This document shows, one piece after another, positions 19,216 through 33,400 of a DNA stretch of 64,000 nt. Every line of letters starts with the position of its first letter. Position 1 is the first letter of the stretch. This DNA is from Setophaga petechia (lineage: Eukaryota > Chordata > Aves > Passeriformes > Parulidae), in the NCBI GenBank assembly GCA_024362935.1, contig JANCRA010000065.1, positions 2,542,001-2,606,000 of the forward strand, read 5' to 3'. Both the position numbers and the translations under genes were made by a program. Below the pieces are notes generated by a model. That model searched no databases and had not been told where the DNA came from. It worked only from the letters and a program-made list of their open reading frames with translations.

Positions 19216-21460
19216 CTCAGAGGCGTGTCCAAATGTCCCCAGTGGCCACACCAAGTGCTAATATAAAAATCTGAACACCTATTGGTGACCGCAGCATATC
19301 CCAGAAATCCCATTTCCTCCAAACTACCACACCACTTCAAAGTAGAAAGGTTAAATCAGAGACGGGGAAATGGTGAAGATAATTGACTTTTTTTTGCCCC
19401 TTTTTCTGCCAACTGCTTCTTTCTCGCGGTCCCCGCCTGTCTTCAGCAGATTTGGCAGATTTTTGATTCTTTGAAGATAGAAGAAGCAACAGGAAGGGGC
19501 AGCAAATTTGTCAACATTTTCATCAAAGCTAAAATCCTGATCATGGAAGGATGTTGCTTTACGCAAGGGATTAATTGCCTGCAGTTGAAGTGAACTCATG
19601 CTGCTGTTTTCACCAAGAGCTTTTGCATTTTTCTTCCCTCAGTAAAAATGTCTCTTTTTTTTTTGTTGTTTTTTCCAATCAGGGGAGAGTTACAACGCAA
19701 AATCCTGTCTGCAGCCAAGTCTTTTTGATGTAACCTAACAAAGGTGGTCTTGCAATGATCTGTGCTTAGTGTCACTTGTTCTTTTTATTTTAAATTCTCT
19801 CTTGAACTAGAAACAGTTTTCAGAGCAGGAAAAAATAGACCTTTCATCTAATTTCGTTTATGCCCTTTTTAAAGGGGCACTGGTGAGGCACTGGGGATTT
19901 TTAAAATGTCTTTACATCATTTAAGCATGAGGGCTCAGCCCTGTCACTTCAGTCGCTGCCCTGTGGGTGACATGCTGACACAGGGATTGTTGGTCTCATC
20001 ACATTCTGGAGTAGTTTTCTGGACTGATTGTTTTAAAGATGCTCTGTCATCTCTGTGTGCTGGCTTTCTCAGAAAAATTGAAACCCACTACCTAGAAAAT
20101 GTCTTCCCAATTCATCTTAAATAGCTTAAAACAGACCCTGAATTTTGAATGAGCCACCTCAGTGGGATGGGGTTTGTCTGTCTTTAAACACAGGGTAACA
20201 ACCTTCACAAAAATGATCCCAGCAACTGAATTACAGCACAATTTCTAATGAATAGGCAAAAAGGAGAAGACAGGAGTTCAGAAAAGAAGGGATATCTTTC
20301 TTTATGTTTCATTGCCTTTATTTCCCTCGTGTCCGTCTATGTGGTGCTTCATCAAGAGAAGCCTCATTTTGAGGACCTCCTTTGTAATCTCTGTGGCTCA
20401 TGAGAAGCACATGAATACTCGCCCTGTGCCCTACTAGGGATGCACCACTAGGAACAGGTGGCTGAAAAGTGGATTATCCATTGGAATCCTGAGTCACACC
20501 TGTAGCATACTTGTGGTTACATTGACTTATCCACAGTACTCTGTGGCTAAGAATGAGAAGTTACCCGTAGCTGTGTTTTAAGGATACTGAAACTTAAAAA
20601 GAAATGTGCTTATCTTGTGTCAGCCAGCATGATTCTTCCCCATGACTCTTTTCTGTGGTACTGTTAGAATTTAATGTCAGTTACATCACAAGGTAAATGA
20701 TGGACATCACATTTCAGTGTTTGGGCCAAAAATTGGTTTAACATTTAACAAGAGAAAAGGTTGTTAATTTTCAGGAAAGAAAAGTCCTTAAAACTGTGGT
20801 ATATGGTTTTAGATTAAGATTTTTTTCTAAAAATGACTTCTTTCCCCTTTAAAAATAATTTGTAAAGAACATAACTCAATGTACAGGCCTGATCATTTCA
20901 AGTATTATTTTTCCATATCTTTCCTTTTTCCCTATATGACACTGTAACTTTTGAATCACAGTTTTTACCACTTTGAAAATGCAATTTTAGTGTTTTTCTC
21001 ACTGGTAAATATTTACCAGTTCCAAGTTAAAGAACAGACAGTTCTGAGAGGGAAATATGTTTTATGTAAGTATTTTTTCACTAGTCTCCTGGTATGACAT
21101 GCAACAGGGGCAACAGTCTATACGGACTTATTTTTGAGAAGCTGTTGGAAATTATTAATATTTTCAGTATATCTGCCATACATTAGTGTGTGTTTCAGCT
21201 GAAACTCTCCTCTGGGCTCTACTGCTAGCATGTAAGATCTCTTTGCACTGCAGGAAGACACAATTTTCACTTTCTGGTTTGTACACAGCTATGTCACTGC
21301 CTTCACCTTTTCATCTCACATGCTTGGACAAATTTTCCTCCTGTGACAGCAGTATCCCTTAAGGTGATGTAGGTGTGGTGGGCATGCAGCACCCAAACAC
21401 TTCCTGATCTTCTGGGAGCTGGTCCTGAATCCATCCTTTCCTGTTTATTTCTACACTATA
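19215..21460. other. Intergenic sequence without recognisable genes
   Basis: AT-rich sequence with frequent stops in all frames. I see no exon-like segments, RNA genes or tandem repeats. Confidence 0.5.
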
Positions 21461-21469
21461 TTGAATCAT

Positions 21470-22075
21470 GATTTTAAAAGGGTTAAGATTTTAGCTGAGG
21501 CTTAGAACCAATTAGTGTTGGAGTTAGATACACCAAGGATAGGTTAATGATTATTAGGTGCTTAAGCTAAAGCTAATTGTTATATTATGATCTCATTTGC
21601 AGAAGGAAGTTGAGCCAGCGAACCACTCTAGGAACATACAGAAACCAGTAGCACAGTGCCCAGCACCTGGACTCTGTGTCAATCCATCACGAAGCAGGGG
21701 CCCTTGGATCGTGCCAGAGGGTGACAGAGACCTGACGAAGACAATCCTGACTTCATCCCTGGGACTACTGACCCAATTCAGGAGAAGAATTGTGCACACG
21801 TGAAAGACTAATAGCCTCATTTTAATACAAAGCAGGGGTGGGAGGTGCTATTACTGTATTATTTTGAGAAATAAATATGTATTATTTTGGGAAATATGTA
21901 TTATTTTGGGAAAAAAACAGAAGGCAAAACTCCTTATACGGCGCGGTCACGCATTTCGGGAATGACCCTCCCCTGTGCCACCCGCCAGCGTAATGAACAT
22001 ACCACGTTCCAGCTTTGACTAGTCAGAGAGTCTTTGTCCATGATTTTCGGTTTTAATGAGTCAATACTTGTGCCA
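21470..22075 (+). mobile_element. Probable solo LTR of an avian ERV
   Basis: The stretch holds AATAAATATG, a repeated TATGTATTATTTTGGGAAA word, then ACGGCGCGGTCACGCATTTC and GAGTCTTTGTCCATGATTTT. I associate this arrangement with avian ERVL-type LTR 3' halves. The ends are approximate and no internal retroviral genes flank it. Confidence 0.5.
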
Positions 22076-22079
22076 AAGG

Positions 22080-25000
22080 GTGTTCCTGCTAATGTTTTAG
22101 GTTACCTGTCTAACCACAGCACCGTGAATAGTAAAAGCCGAAGAAATAAATGTATATTTTTCTGACCAATTTACCTGTATTTGGACTTAGATGGGTGATG
22201 AAAGTGAGAAATTCCTGGCAAACAGATTCCTGGGAAACAAGTAAAAAGTCATTGGATTTAGCTTATATTTCTTGGATTCCTTATCTACAGAATGGGAAAG
22301 AGAATCTTGCTCATTTTCTTCCTTCTTACAGTATGGTCTTAACCCACTATAGGAACACATTGACTCCAAATTTTACTTCTACATAACTAAAAATATTTGC
22401 ATAGGAGGTAGAATCCCTCAGTCAAAGGCAGTCTTCCTGAAACACCAGGTACAGAGTACCCATGCTTTTTACTCCAGTGAATTCAAAACACTGAAACCAG
22501 CACTTAGGGAGCCACCTTAGCCTCTGGACTTTGGAGTGTAACAAGAGGGAACATAAAGTCTTTTATACAAAACACAAAACTGCAAAGCAAAAAGCTATGG
22601 TAACTGCTTTGAAAATGCACCTCAGTTTTGGGATGGACTCGGTGTGAAATGGTTCTTTGCTGAACTTCACAAGCAACTTCTGCCTCTTTCTCTGCTTCCT
22701 CACTTGGGTTTGTTTTGTCTGCAAACACCACTTCAGGCTGGTCTGTGCTGCTCCCCCCTGACTAAAATCTCCCTGTACATTCCCCAGCCTCAGCTGAATA
22801 TCTCCAGGAACTGTTTTGTGTGACAACTGCACAGGTCTTGGTACACCTGAGGCTGTGATGCCCTGGTTTGAGTCACCCTGTCTGCTGCACGTGCTGCTCA
22901 GGTCTGCCAGGATTGTTATCCTCCCTCAAGTGATCTGAGCTGGTGGAAGCGTGTCAGGGACATTTCAGAGCCCAGGTAGCTCAAGTGGAAGCAATTCTCA
23001 TCATCTGTGCCCATTCAGGCCGAGCAGGACCTGCCCCAGAGGACCCGCGGCAGGAGCTCATGGCAGTGGCAGGTCCCTGTGCCCAGGGCAGAGTCACAGA
23101 ACCTCTGCTCCTGGCTGGGACAGGGCTGCTTACCCTGGTGTCCCACCAAGAGGAGGGATCCTGGCTCCAAACTCTGCCCAGCCCTGCAAAAGGCCTCCCC
23201 GCTAGCAGTGCTAGCAAGGTTCCTGCAGCCATTCAGTCAAATCAGAGGAAACAAATGTCTCTTTATCTGACACAGTCTCTGCACACAGCTTTCTCCCCCT
23301 TCTCCTGGTGCCTTTCCCTGACTCCAGGAAGAGCTGCAGGAAATGCTCTGTGAGCCATGATGATGGAAGAGTTACTGATAAAAACACTGGGGTGATGCTT
23401 TCAGAGGAGTCATGAATGGAAGATTGACCAACCTTCCAGCCAACGGTATGCCAAAAGTTTCCATTATTTAAATAATTGACTGCAATAAATTAGTAAAAAG
23501 AAAGATACAGAAACAAATGTCCCACAGCTGCTGGCTTTCCACAGGCTCCATGGTCTATCTATTGCTAGACTTACTTCATTTAGGCAGAGTATTAACTGCC
23601 CTGACTTCTTGGAGACTGACCACAAGGTCTCATCTGTGGTGAGCAGTCGCTAAAATTAGCTCAGCAGAGACATCTTCAGCTGTCCAAGTGTAGCAGAAAT
23701 ACATATTCTCTGCTTCATGACATTCTGCTTCATGTGGCAACAGCTGCTGGTGTGGATTTGTCAGCGTTGCTTCATGGATTACTCCTGGGAAGGAATTGTG
23801 TGCACAGGTACAGCGTGATGGCTTCTGTCTCCTCTAATTACTCCAATCGGATGATGGCCAGAACTTTTAGGCAAAAATCATCATGACAGAATAATTTACA
23901 ATATTCTCCAAACTACTCCTGTGGTTTTGATTCCCTTACTGATTAGGTTCAGTGTCTGGCCTCAAGAAATCAGTCCAGAAAGAACAGGCAAACCTCAGCT
24001 TGCAAGTTAGAGTGCAAGTCTTTAATCTGCCGTTTTTGCAGTATCTACAAACAACTTCTCAACATATTTGCAAAAAAATCTCTTAGTTCTTGCTGTACCT
24101 ATCCAGAACCTGACTCTCTCCTCGTTTTATTTTGATTTGAGATCCAAGCATGATTTTTTTCTGGACAAGGAAGTAAGAACCAGCTGCAAATACAGACTAC
24201 AAGTGTGAATCTATACTGCCGGAACTGAGCTGTAGCTTGGAATGAAAGGCAAAAAGTGATGCCATGGTAAATGTGAACGTTTAGTGCTGACATAGGAGCC
24301 TTCTGCAATGCTCCACCAACCCATGGTTCACATTGCTACAAACTCTCTTGCTGGTGTTACAAAGAGTGTTGAAGAGCTGGCTGTAAGTAAAAAAAAGAGC
24401 CAGAATGTTAAATTTTGGTAATATGGCGAACAATGACTATCTAATAATTCAGAGCTCATAGAAATGAGTATTCAGATTTCCACTTAGTACATGCTGGCAG
24501 TTTTAATTTGAAATCAACAGGCTTATCCAAATCAAGTTATCCATAGGAATTAATTTGCTCTATGATCTAACTAAAAATGCCTCATTGTCTGATAAGTTTA
24601 GTAGAAATTTGCTAAGACAACTGTCCAAAGATATTCATTTCTTGTTTAGTGGCTATTCTGCAGGAAAGCTTTTACAGACTAATCAGTTTGGATGTAATTA
24701 AAATGCCAGTACATTTCATCTAGCCATTTTGGTATTAGAACAAAACCATATGACTGACTGCACAGCCTTTTAAAAAATAATTTAAAATACATTTTCAAAT
24801 CAACAGTCTGAGTAGGACTCAGAATAAAAACTCTACCAAACTTCAACTCCATGGGAAGATTCCCTTGTCACCCTGTGAATCAACTCTACATTCAGAAGAT
24901 TAAAAGTCCCAATGATGGTGGTTTTGGTATGGTTAGGAATTGGGGAAGGGTCTTCTTCCTTCTCAACTCCATGCTGCAGTGCCTTTGGGACATGGCCTGC

Positions 25001-27420
25001 TGGCCGTTGTTTGTGCAGCCCTGGTGTTTCTCCATGAGGCAGAAAGTGCAATTGCATTTCCAGCCAAAAGCCCATGAGGAGTGGGGCAGCCAGAGCTGTG
25101 CCAGACACAGGCCAGCAGCTGTGCCGCCAGAGGGTTTTGGTTCCTGCCCAGTGCAGCTGGTGCATCTCTCCCGTGAGTGCCTCCCCTGCCCAGGTGCCCA
25201 TGGAGAGCAGGTGCAGGGTTCTGCAAGGGGTGTGGAACAGGGTGGGGATGTCTGCTGGCAACAGAGTGCAGCGGAGAGCAAACAGTGCAGGATGTTCCTG
25301 GAGTGTGTGACAGAGAACTTGTGACACAGCTGGGGACTGAGCCAGGGAGGGAAGGCACTGCTGGAGCTGCTGTTTGTGAAGAGAGAAGGGCTGGTGGGTG
25401 ACAGGAGGGTTGGAGGCGGCCTTGGGCTCAGTGATCACAAAATGCTTCTGTTTGATTCCCAGAGAAGGAACGAGAGATCTTGGGGAAGTGTTGACCTGCA
25501 ACAAATTGTGAATTTGTTAAGCTTTAACAGGTAGTGCTTAGTCGTACCTTCCCTCACACCAGTGGCTGATGTGTGCAAGTGGATGTCTTAGCCTTGAGAA
25601 TAAAGACAGTGGGCCTACTGAGGGGGTAGCTGCAATGCATTCAAGGAGAAGAAGGCTCTTAAGCATGGAAGGAGAATTTGAGGAAGGGGATGTTTACCAC
25701 ATGACCACCAGAGACCCTCAAGAGACCCCTACTCTAAATGTCAGTAATCTTGGGGAAGTGATTTAAACATGTCAAATACTTTGTGAGAATGTTTAGCCTG
25801 TGAGTTTGAGCAAAGTAATGAATAAAAGTAATGAAAGTAATATCTTAGTTCCATGGATACAAACACGTGATTGTGCATGTTTCAGGGCAGTGATTCCCCA
25901 CACACCCAGCACTGAAATAAAGTAATGCCTCTTTTCGCACACTGAGCTGGCAGTGCGGATTGGGCCCTGCTCGGGAACTTTCATTTTGGTCATTTCCATT
26001 GAAGCATAAAGAATGGTTGAAATGAAATCTTTTCCAGCTGTTTCCATCTTGTTTACCTTTTGGGGGACCAAGGCTCTGTGCTGCAGGTGTCCTGGGTGTG
26101 TGCAGAGCAGTGCAGCCCCAGACAGCCCTTGGTTTGCCCACAGGTTGTCATGCCTTGTTCCCAGGTGTGCCCAGCTGTGGCAGGAGAAGGAGCCCGCAGT
26201 GCAGTGGGCACCGTGCCCTGCCCAGCCGGGGCTCTCTGGCACAGAGCAGCAGCAGCAGCGCCAGCACCGTTCAACCCACTCCTGCCTTGGCTTCCCCTGG
26301 CACACAGGAGCCTCTGGAAATCAGCACCGCCAGTGGCGTTCCCAGCTTGGAGCTGCTGCTGCTGGGGGCAGATGCTGCCAGTACGACTGCTGCCAAAGGG
26401 CAAGAAAGGCAGAGAGGTACAGGCACCGGAGCCCTGGGCATGTCCAATAAAGGGGCAAATATGTGGGGAGATTTGTTAGGAAGCATTTCAGCTGTGATGC
26501 CAACTGTGGCTTCTCTCCTGGTTCTGTGTGTTCTAGACGAGTAATGCAATGCTTGGCTCTGACAATTAAGCAGTAGATGTTATGTGGATGTTCAAATGTG
26601 TAGTGATGATATTGTAAAATATCCTCCCGTAGTCCTCTTTCCCGTCCCCCTTGTAATCGCCTTGGTAGCCAGGGCATTTGGTGAGGGCTGGCTTGGGACC
26701 AGCAGGCAGGGTGTAACAACACCTGACCTCCAGTCAAGATGCAAGAAAGCAATCTGCACCAACGGACAGCAGAGAAAGAGTTGACTGACAAAACTTCTGG
26801 AGGAGCTAATGGTATAAAAGGCAGAGCATCCTTTTTGTAGATGAACACATGGCTGCTAGTCATGGAGACTCCCAATGCTGCAATTTTTCCTTATTCTGTC
26901 CTTTCATAAGGTTTAATAAACCTTTAAAAAGTTAAAGGAAGGGTAGTTTCTCACATGTGCAATGCTGTGGGCCATTTTCTTGGTCTGGTTTCCTTTGCTT
27001 GTGTCCCATCTGAGTGCTCAGTTGGGGTACAGGCTGTAGGTGCTTAGGGCATTCTTGGAGTTCCTCTTGGATCCCCTGAATAACAGGGTTTGGCCCATGG
27101 GGGGAGTTTGTGCTGCTTTGTGACAGAGGAGAACTTCTCAGGCTCTTTTGTGTTTGCTGTAGGGAAAGTTGGTTATTGCTCTGCATAAATTCACAGACCA
27201 ACATGGAGTGTTTGCTTTGTGATGTCAGGGCATGGTTGCCACCTGGTCGCAGTGACATCAGAAGGGTGCCTTGGTGCACGGAAGGCCTGAGTGTCAGAGC
27301 AGCCCTAGGCCTTGCTCAGCTGAGGAGAACTTTCCTGGCTGGCGCCTTTGTCAGCGGGTAGCTGCCCACTGACAAGAGCCTTGTGTTTCTCGTGTTGTGG
27401 TGAGCTCCCACAGCACTGCT
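22080..27420. other. Intergenic sequence upstream of the left PAK-like gene
   Basis: Only short overlapping frames occur, such as 24,833-25,504 minus and 26,321-26,875 minus. They lack domains and splice context. The segment should contain the promoter of the PAK-like gene toward its right end, but no TATA box or CpG island stands out. Confidence 0.4.
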
Positions 27421-27423
27421 ACC

Positions 27424-30400
27424 ATGTTTCACCATCTGGCCACGGCAGCTTTTGCTGCCTATGGCATTACTTTTTCTGCCTACTACATGACACACTTCTA
27501 CCGTAAGTAGAGGTTTCCCTTCTGCTTAGGTTAGGGTGTATCCTAACCTGGCTTTTGCATGTCTTCCTGCTCTTTCTTAGTGACTGAGTTTCTGATTTTG
27601 AAACAGAAAGAGCATTAGGATGCCGCTGGTTTGGTAAAGCTCCTGTCAAGATGTTCAGCTAAAAAGGGGGTGTCTGTAGCCACAGGGGCAGCATTTGCAG
27701 GGGAAGCAGCAGGGCTTATGTTTCCTCCACGGGAGAGTCTGTGGCAGCAGAGTCTGTCATTGCCTCAGTTTGCTGGGACAAGCAAGACACCTTCAAAAAT
27801 GTAGACTGGCAGACCTTCAGGGAAGGCCTTCTAAAAACTCTGCAGTTGTTCCCAGAATTCAGGAAAAGCTTCTTTCTTTCTAAGTTTTGTCATGAAGGGA
27901 TTTGACTGTCTAACTTGACCTTTTACTGAGTGCTAAAATAGTTATTCCCTTGGAAAGGAAGTGCAAACTCTAAAGCAGTGAGTGTCTGCTCCTCAATCCT
28001 GGAGCTGCTGCTGTGCTGTTTCACAAAGAACTCCCATGGCTCAGGGGATTTTGGGGAAGCTTTTCTGGGCAACTTTTTCATGCAAGTTAATGAGAATTAC
28101 TGCATGTAACTAATTGGGAAAAAAAAAAAGAGTACCTGAAGGAGACAATTTCAGAAGCTGTTTTATGTGTTTGGTAGAATAGCAGCATTGAGTGTTAAAG
28201 AAGAATTTGCATTTTCTTGATCATGTTTGTATTCATTTCTTGGCTAAACAGGCCGAAGTGTAGGCACAGCCAAGAATATTGTCCTGATCTCTTGCTGGCT
28301 GTGTGAATGAAATGTGTCTCCAGGAGGGAAGTTTTGAAACAGGAAATCATTGCTGTTTGGGTTGACTTGTTCTGTGGGATTCAGAGGCCCAGGCAGTTTT
28401 CTGACAGCATCTGGTTCATTTTCCCTTCCCACTACAGGTCACCTGAAGCGTGTATTCAGCAGTGCTGAAGATCCTGAGGTGAGTGAGAAAGGAACATTTC
28501 ATGTTCCTGGTGTTTATGAACTGTAGAGGAAGATGTGACCTTGGCCAGTAGCAGTAGACTGTAGAAAGCCGGCTAAGAAGGCCGAAAGAAAATCCATTTT
28601 CATGCCTGCAAAAACAATAACAAAGGCAGAGATGAAAGGCAAATGGGACAGCTCCAAGGCATCTTGCTTCTTCTAGGCAGCAGGGAAGCTGAAATGCACA
28701 GCAAGATGGAGTAGCACCTCAGTCAGCCAACTTCCTGGGCTTTTCATGACTCAGAGTGCCACTTGGATCAAAGTCTATGATTTCCCCTTCTTCTGGCTCC
28801 TTTCCCAGCTCAATAGAAAGCAGCTCCTAAGGGATTGCCATTGGCCCATGTCTCTCACTTCTGTCTGTCTGCAGGGCTCAACAGCAGGGTCAGCAGCTCC
28901 TCTGGCTGCCTCTGGCAATGAGGAAGAGGCTGAAGAGGAGCAAAGGAGCATCAAGCCTCCAGCTGCTGTCCCTCCACAGCCTGAAGATGCAGAGCCAGTA
29001 AGTGGCAGCTGAGCTTGGCACTGCCTTTGGTGCAGGGCCAGGCTTCCAGTTTTGGAGCAGCTCTTCCTTGTTGCCGGTGGCTGAAGATGCTGGCGGCTGG
29101 GTGCCTGCCGTGATGTAGTGCTGCTTCAGGCAAGCCAGGCAGCCGTGGCCAATGGGTTCTGAAGATGGACATTTAAGCTGGGATGCTGAGAGGGCGCCAG
29201 AATGTCTCTTGGCATCAGACAGGAGGCAGCATTCTGTGATTCTCAGTGGAGGAGTCAGCCCCTTGTGCCCATTGCCAGTGCAGGCTGCCCGTGCTCAGCG
29301 CACGCAGCGGCCCAAAGACGCAGTTGACAGCCTTGCAGGGCACCTGGCAGACACTGGGCCCTGGAAGGGACCTGGCCTCTCCATGGTCTAATTAGCTTCA
29401 GGCTATGCTTCCCTTGCAGCTGCTCAGAGCAGAGTTTGGAGAGGAGAATCCTTGGCAGCCCTACATTGGAAAGGGCGGGTGGGTCTGGGCAGGGCTGGAA
29501 GGCGCCTCCCAAGGGCTGCTCCCTAAAGGCTGCCATGGAGAGGGGAAATGTGTGAAACAGATCAGAGAAGGGACATGCTGCGGGTTTCTGAGCACAGCAT
29601 TGCATGCCGGCTCCGGGCTGATTTCATGCGCCAGGGAAAGACAGGAGGAGGAAAGCAACGAGGCTCTGGGGCCCTGCTCTGATCTCTTTGTGGATCTTGG
29701 CAGCCCCATGGCTACCTTGTTGCCAGTGTCTTGCAGAAAAGCTGCAAACATGGAGCATGGAGGTGGGCTTGAGGGGCTGGATGCAAGCAGCCTTTGGGCT
29801 TTTGCCAAAGTTGTCTTTGAGAAGGGGACATGGGAAACGGCCCAGCTGGAGAGGCCTGGGGGTGGCTGACAGCACCTTGCCAAGGCCTTGCTTTGGCCGT
29901 GCGCTCTGTGGGGCGTGTGTGCCAGCCACCCTTCTGACGGGCAATCCTTCCTTGTCCCAGCTCAACGCAGGCTCTGCAATTCAACCCGGTGCCGCTGCAC
30001 CAGCGTGGCCTGCAGCAGCCAGCTCGCCCCCCGCTGCTGGCACTGCCTGCAGCAGCGCAGCCCAGCAGCCCGAGATGAGGCAGGAGCAGGGCCTGAGGAC
30101 GCTGAGTAAGTTGCGTGCATTTCTTGTCTGCCAGAGCAGTGTGTTGTGTGCGTGTCGGGGTGTAGGCTGTGCCAGCAGCTGCCCCTGGGTCTCAGAGGCA
30201 CTTGGGCCTCTCTGCAGAACCTGTTGTTGTGCTTTGAGGCAGCGCGGCAGCGCTCAGGCAGTTGCTGCTGCCTGTGAGGGCGGCTGGGCCTGCCTTGGCT
30301 CTGCCTGGGCTGCCTTGTGTGCCAAAGACAAAAGCAGAGATTGTTTGTGCTTGAGCAGAGGGCTAGCACCTAGCAAGTGACTAGGCCCCAGGGAGCTCTC

Positions 30401-33400
30401 TGGCCCCAGCTGTTTTCAGCCTCCCGATCTTACTCCTCCTCCAGCTCATACACTTTGTGCCCCTGGCAGTGGAGCTGCCACTGATGGTGGGTGTGACTGC
30501 AGAGGCTGCAAAGGCCCTCGGTCACCTCTTAGCGCCCCCTTCTTAAGGGCTCCTCATCTTGGCTTATGGCATGGCATGCTGGGCTTGAAAGAAATCAAGG
30601 CCTTCTTGGAAAGGCCACCTGATGAAAGGTGGAGAAGATGGCCCTCCCTGAGACTTGCTGGTCTCAGCAGCTGGAAGGCAAGGGAGCGCAAAGGGCCCAG
30701 AGCTGCCGGCAGCGGGGCTGCCTTTGGGAGGCTCTGGGCAGCGGCATCTCTGTGTGCCAGTGAGCGCCCTGTGCTGCTTTTGTCTTTCAGGGAGCATTGT
30801 GAGTGTGGGCCAGCCAATCAGCAAATACACGGCATTTGAAGAACTGGGACGAGGGTAAGCGTGGCGTTGGCTCCTTTTACAAAAGTGTGGGCCAGGTCTT
30901 TGGCTGGTGCAATATCAAGCGTGAAGTCAGGCAAGCTCCAATCATGGCCAGGCTCTGCCTTTACCTCCTGTCGCCTGCCTGGACTGCTGGCTCCAAGCAA
31001 CCCAAAGGCTTCATCAAAGACAAGTTGATGCTGGCATTGTCTTGCTTGCAGCAATGAGGAGTAGGAGCTGTGAAAGGCCCTGGCCCTTCAGCTCTGTGGC
31101 CTTAAAGAGCACCTTGCCATTCAAGAAATGTCAAATGCTCAAGGACAGTCTTCTGACTCTAATTGTTCTCACTTTTTGGACACACGCATGCATGCACAGC
31201 CGCACAAAGAGGAGAGTTGCCCTTAGGTTTGGAAATGAGCTGGCTGGCTGTGCGCCTTGGAGATTTCCAGCGGCCCTTGATCTTCATGCTGCACCTTAGT
31301 GTTGCCTTGGACAGGCTGCCCTGCACGGCAGAGGGCTGACGGGCTGACGTGCTGTTGGCCCAAGAGACGCCGCAGCCAGGCATTTTCTAATGAAGGCGTG
31401 CAGGCAGCCTGGGGAGATCTGCTGCCTAGGCTTGATTTCAGTGCCAAGGGCTAAAGGGCTCTTTCTGCTGCTTTTGTCTTCCCAGAGGGTTTGGAGCTGT
31501 TTATAAAGCCCTGGACACCAGCAGCGGACAACAGGTAAAGTGCCAACAGCCCCATTGCATTTTGCAGCTCTGGAGCGCTTTCCCCGCTGCTGTGAGCTCT
31601 GCCTGGAGCTTTGGGTGGCAGCTGCATGTCTGCAGCAGAGGCTGTTCCTCTGAAGTACAGTCTAGGCTCAGGGGGCAGAATGCATTTGGGATGGCCTTTG
31701 GTGCTTCTGCTAAGCTCTGCTGTCTAGTGACAAGGCACTTTGGCCCAGCCCGCTGCCTCATTGCAGCAGCACTCGCTGCGTGCCCCTTGTGATCTCCAGC
31801 AGGGTGCGTCTTCTCAAGGTGACGGTGGCCAATGTCATTGCAGGTGGCAATCAAGATCATGTCACTTGAGGAGGGCATGCGCGAGGAGCTGGCTGCCAAT
31901 GAAATCCTGGCCCTGAGGGACAACAGGAGTCCCAATATCGTTACCTACTTAGACAGGTTGGTGTATTCTCGTGTCACCGTAGCTTTAGCTAGTTAGTGCA
32001 AGCGCGAAGAGACAATGCCCTTTGGTCAGTGGCAGGGAACGGAGCTGGTGATGATTTCTCTGCTGGTGTCCAGAGCGTGGGACGAGGTGGAGCTGGTGTT
32101 CAATAACCTCTTGTGGCACACGTAGCTTGGAGAGCAGTTGCAAAAACCTGGCTCAGGCCCTGGGGTGACTGAGGCTGTGCCCATTGCTGTCTCCCCATGC
32201 CGTGGTTTTCTTCCTTCAGCTACCTGGTGGACGCGGAGCTCTGGCTGGCCATGGAGTTCATGGACGGCGGCACCTTGTTTGATGTGCTTTGGGCAGTGTA
32301 CCTGGAGGAAGGACAGGTAGGCGCTGTCTGTCGGGAGGTGAGGGATCCCGCTTGTGCTTCCCCAGACTGCCCAGGATGCTGCTTGCCAGGTGGAAGTTAA
32401 GGAGAGCCGAGATTTCTTGCTCTCACCTTTCTGCTGCTGCTGCTGCTGCTGCTGTCAGCACACACAGGAGAAGAAAGAGCATGGGAAGTGAAGTGCCTGC
32501 CGCTGTCCCCGCACTCCTCAGGCTCCGTTCTTGCACTCTTCCGTCCTGTCTGTCCTCTGGCGCTGGTGCTCGTTCACTCGCTTGGTTTCACTTGACGCCT
32601 CTTCTCAGATTGCCTGGCAATGTTTGCCTGCAGCCTGTCTGTCTGTCCTACATTCCTTGCCACTGGAAGGCAGCATGCAGGTGGCAGAATTTCAAGCTAA
32701 GGGCAAAGAGCTGTGCTCAGCTTCAAAGGATAGCATTGCAGCGCGATTGGCAACGGATTCTGGAACAGCTCTAAGGTGCTGCTTCCTCCCCTGCTGCCAC
32801 TAGGCTTCCCCAAAACTCTTTGCCGCGCCGCCTCCCAGCCAAAGGTGACGCGCTTCCTACCGAAGGCCGCTGGAACTTTTGGGAGCCCAGATGCTTTTGC
32901 TTGGAAATGGAGAAAAAACTTGCAAGAGTGTTGAAGCAGCAAGCTCTTCTTGGTGACAGCACCATGAGGCTGCAGCCTCGCTCACAATTGCCTGAGAAAG
33001 CCGTCAATCGCGTCGAGCTCTTTCCTTTCTGGTGGGATGAAATCAGATCCTGCACGTTAACTTTCCCCCCCTCCTTTTTCTCTCTCAGTGCCTGCAAGGA
33101 CTGCATTTCCTTCATTCCCGCCAAGTCATCCACAGGGACATCAAAAGCAACAACGTCCTTATGGGCATGGATGGATCTGTCAAGTTGGGTGGGTATCCCT
33201 GCTGGGCTGCAGCATTTCCAGCATGTGCCGTGCGCTTGCATTTTGGTGAGTGCCACTTGGGCAGGAGCGTGGCTTGGCCAGTGCGTGAATGGTGAGGGTG
33301 TTTTTGATGTGGTCGATGCCTTATTTGCCTGGCTCCAGCACTGTGGAATGAGAGCTCAGCTGCTTTTTCAGCTGCATTCAGCATGGCCTGGTCAGGCTCA

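Noticed and set aside
24833..25504. A 223-residue minus-strand frame in intergenic DNA
   Set aside because: Competing frames of similar size on the other strand, no domain and no exon junctions.
32220..32316. An earlier splice donor (CAG/GTAGGC) for PAK-like exon 8
   Set aside because: It keeps phase, but the seven codons up to 32,337 (VGAVCRE) match the conserved PAK sequence before the next exon, so the later donor is preferred.
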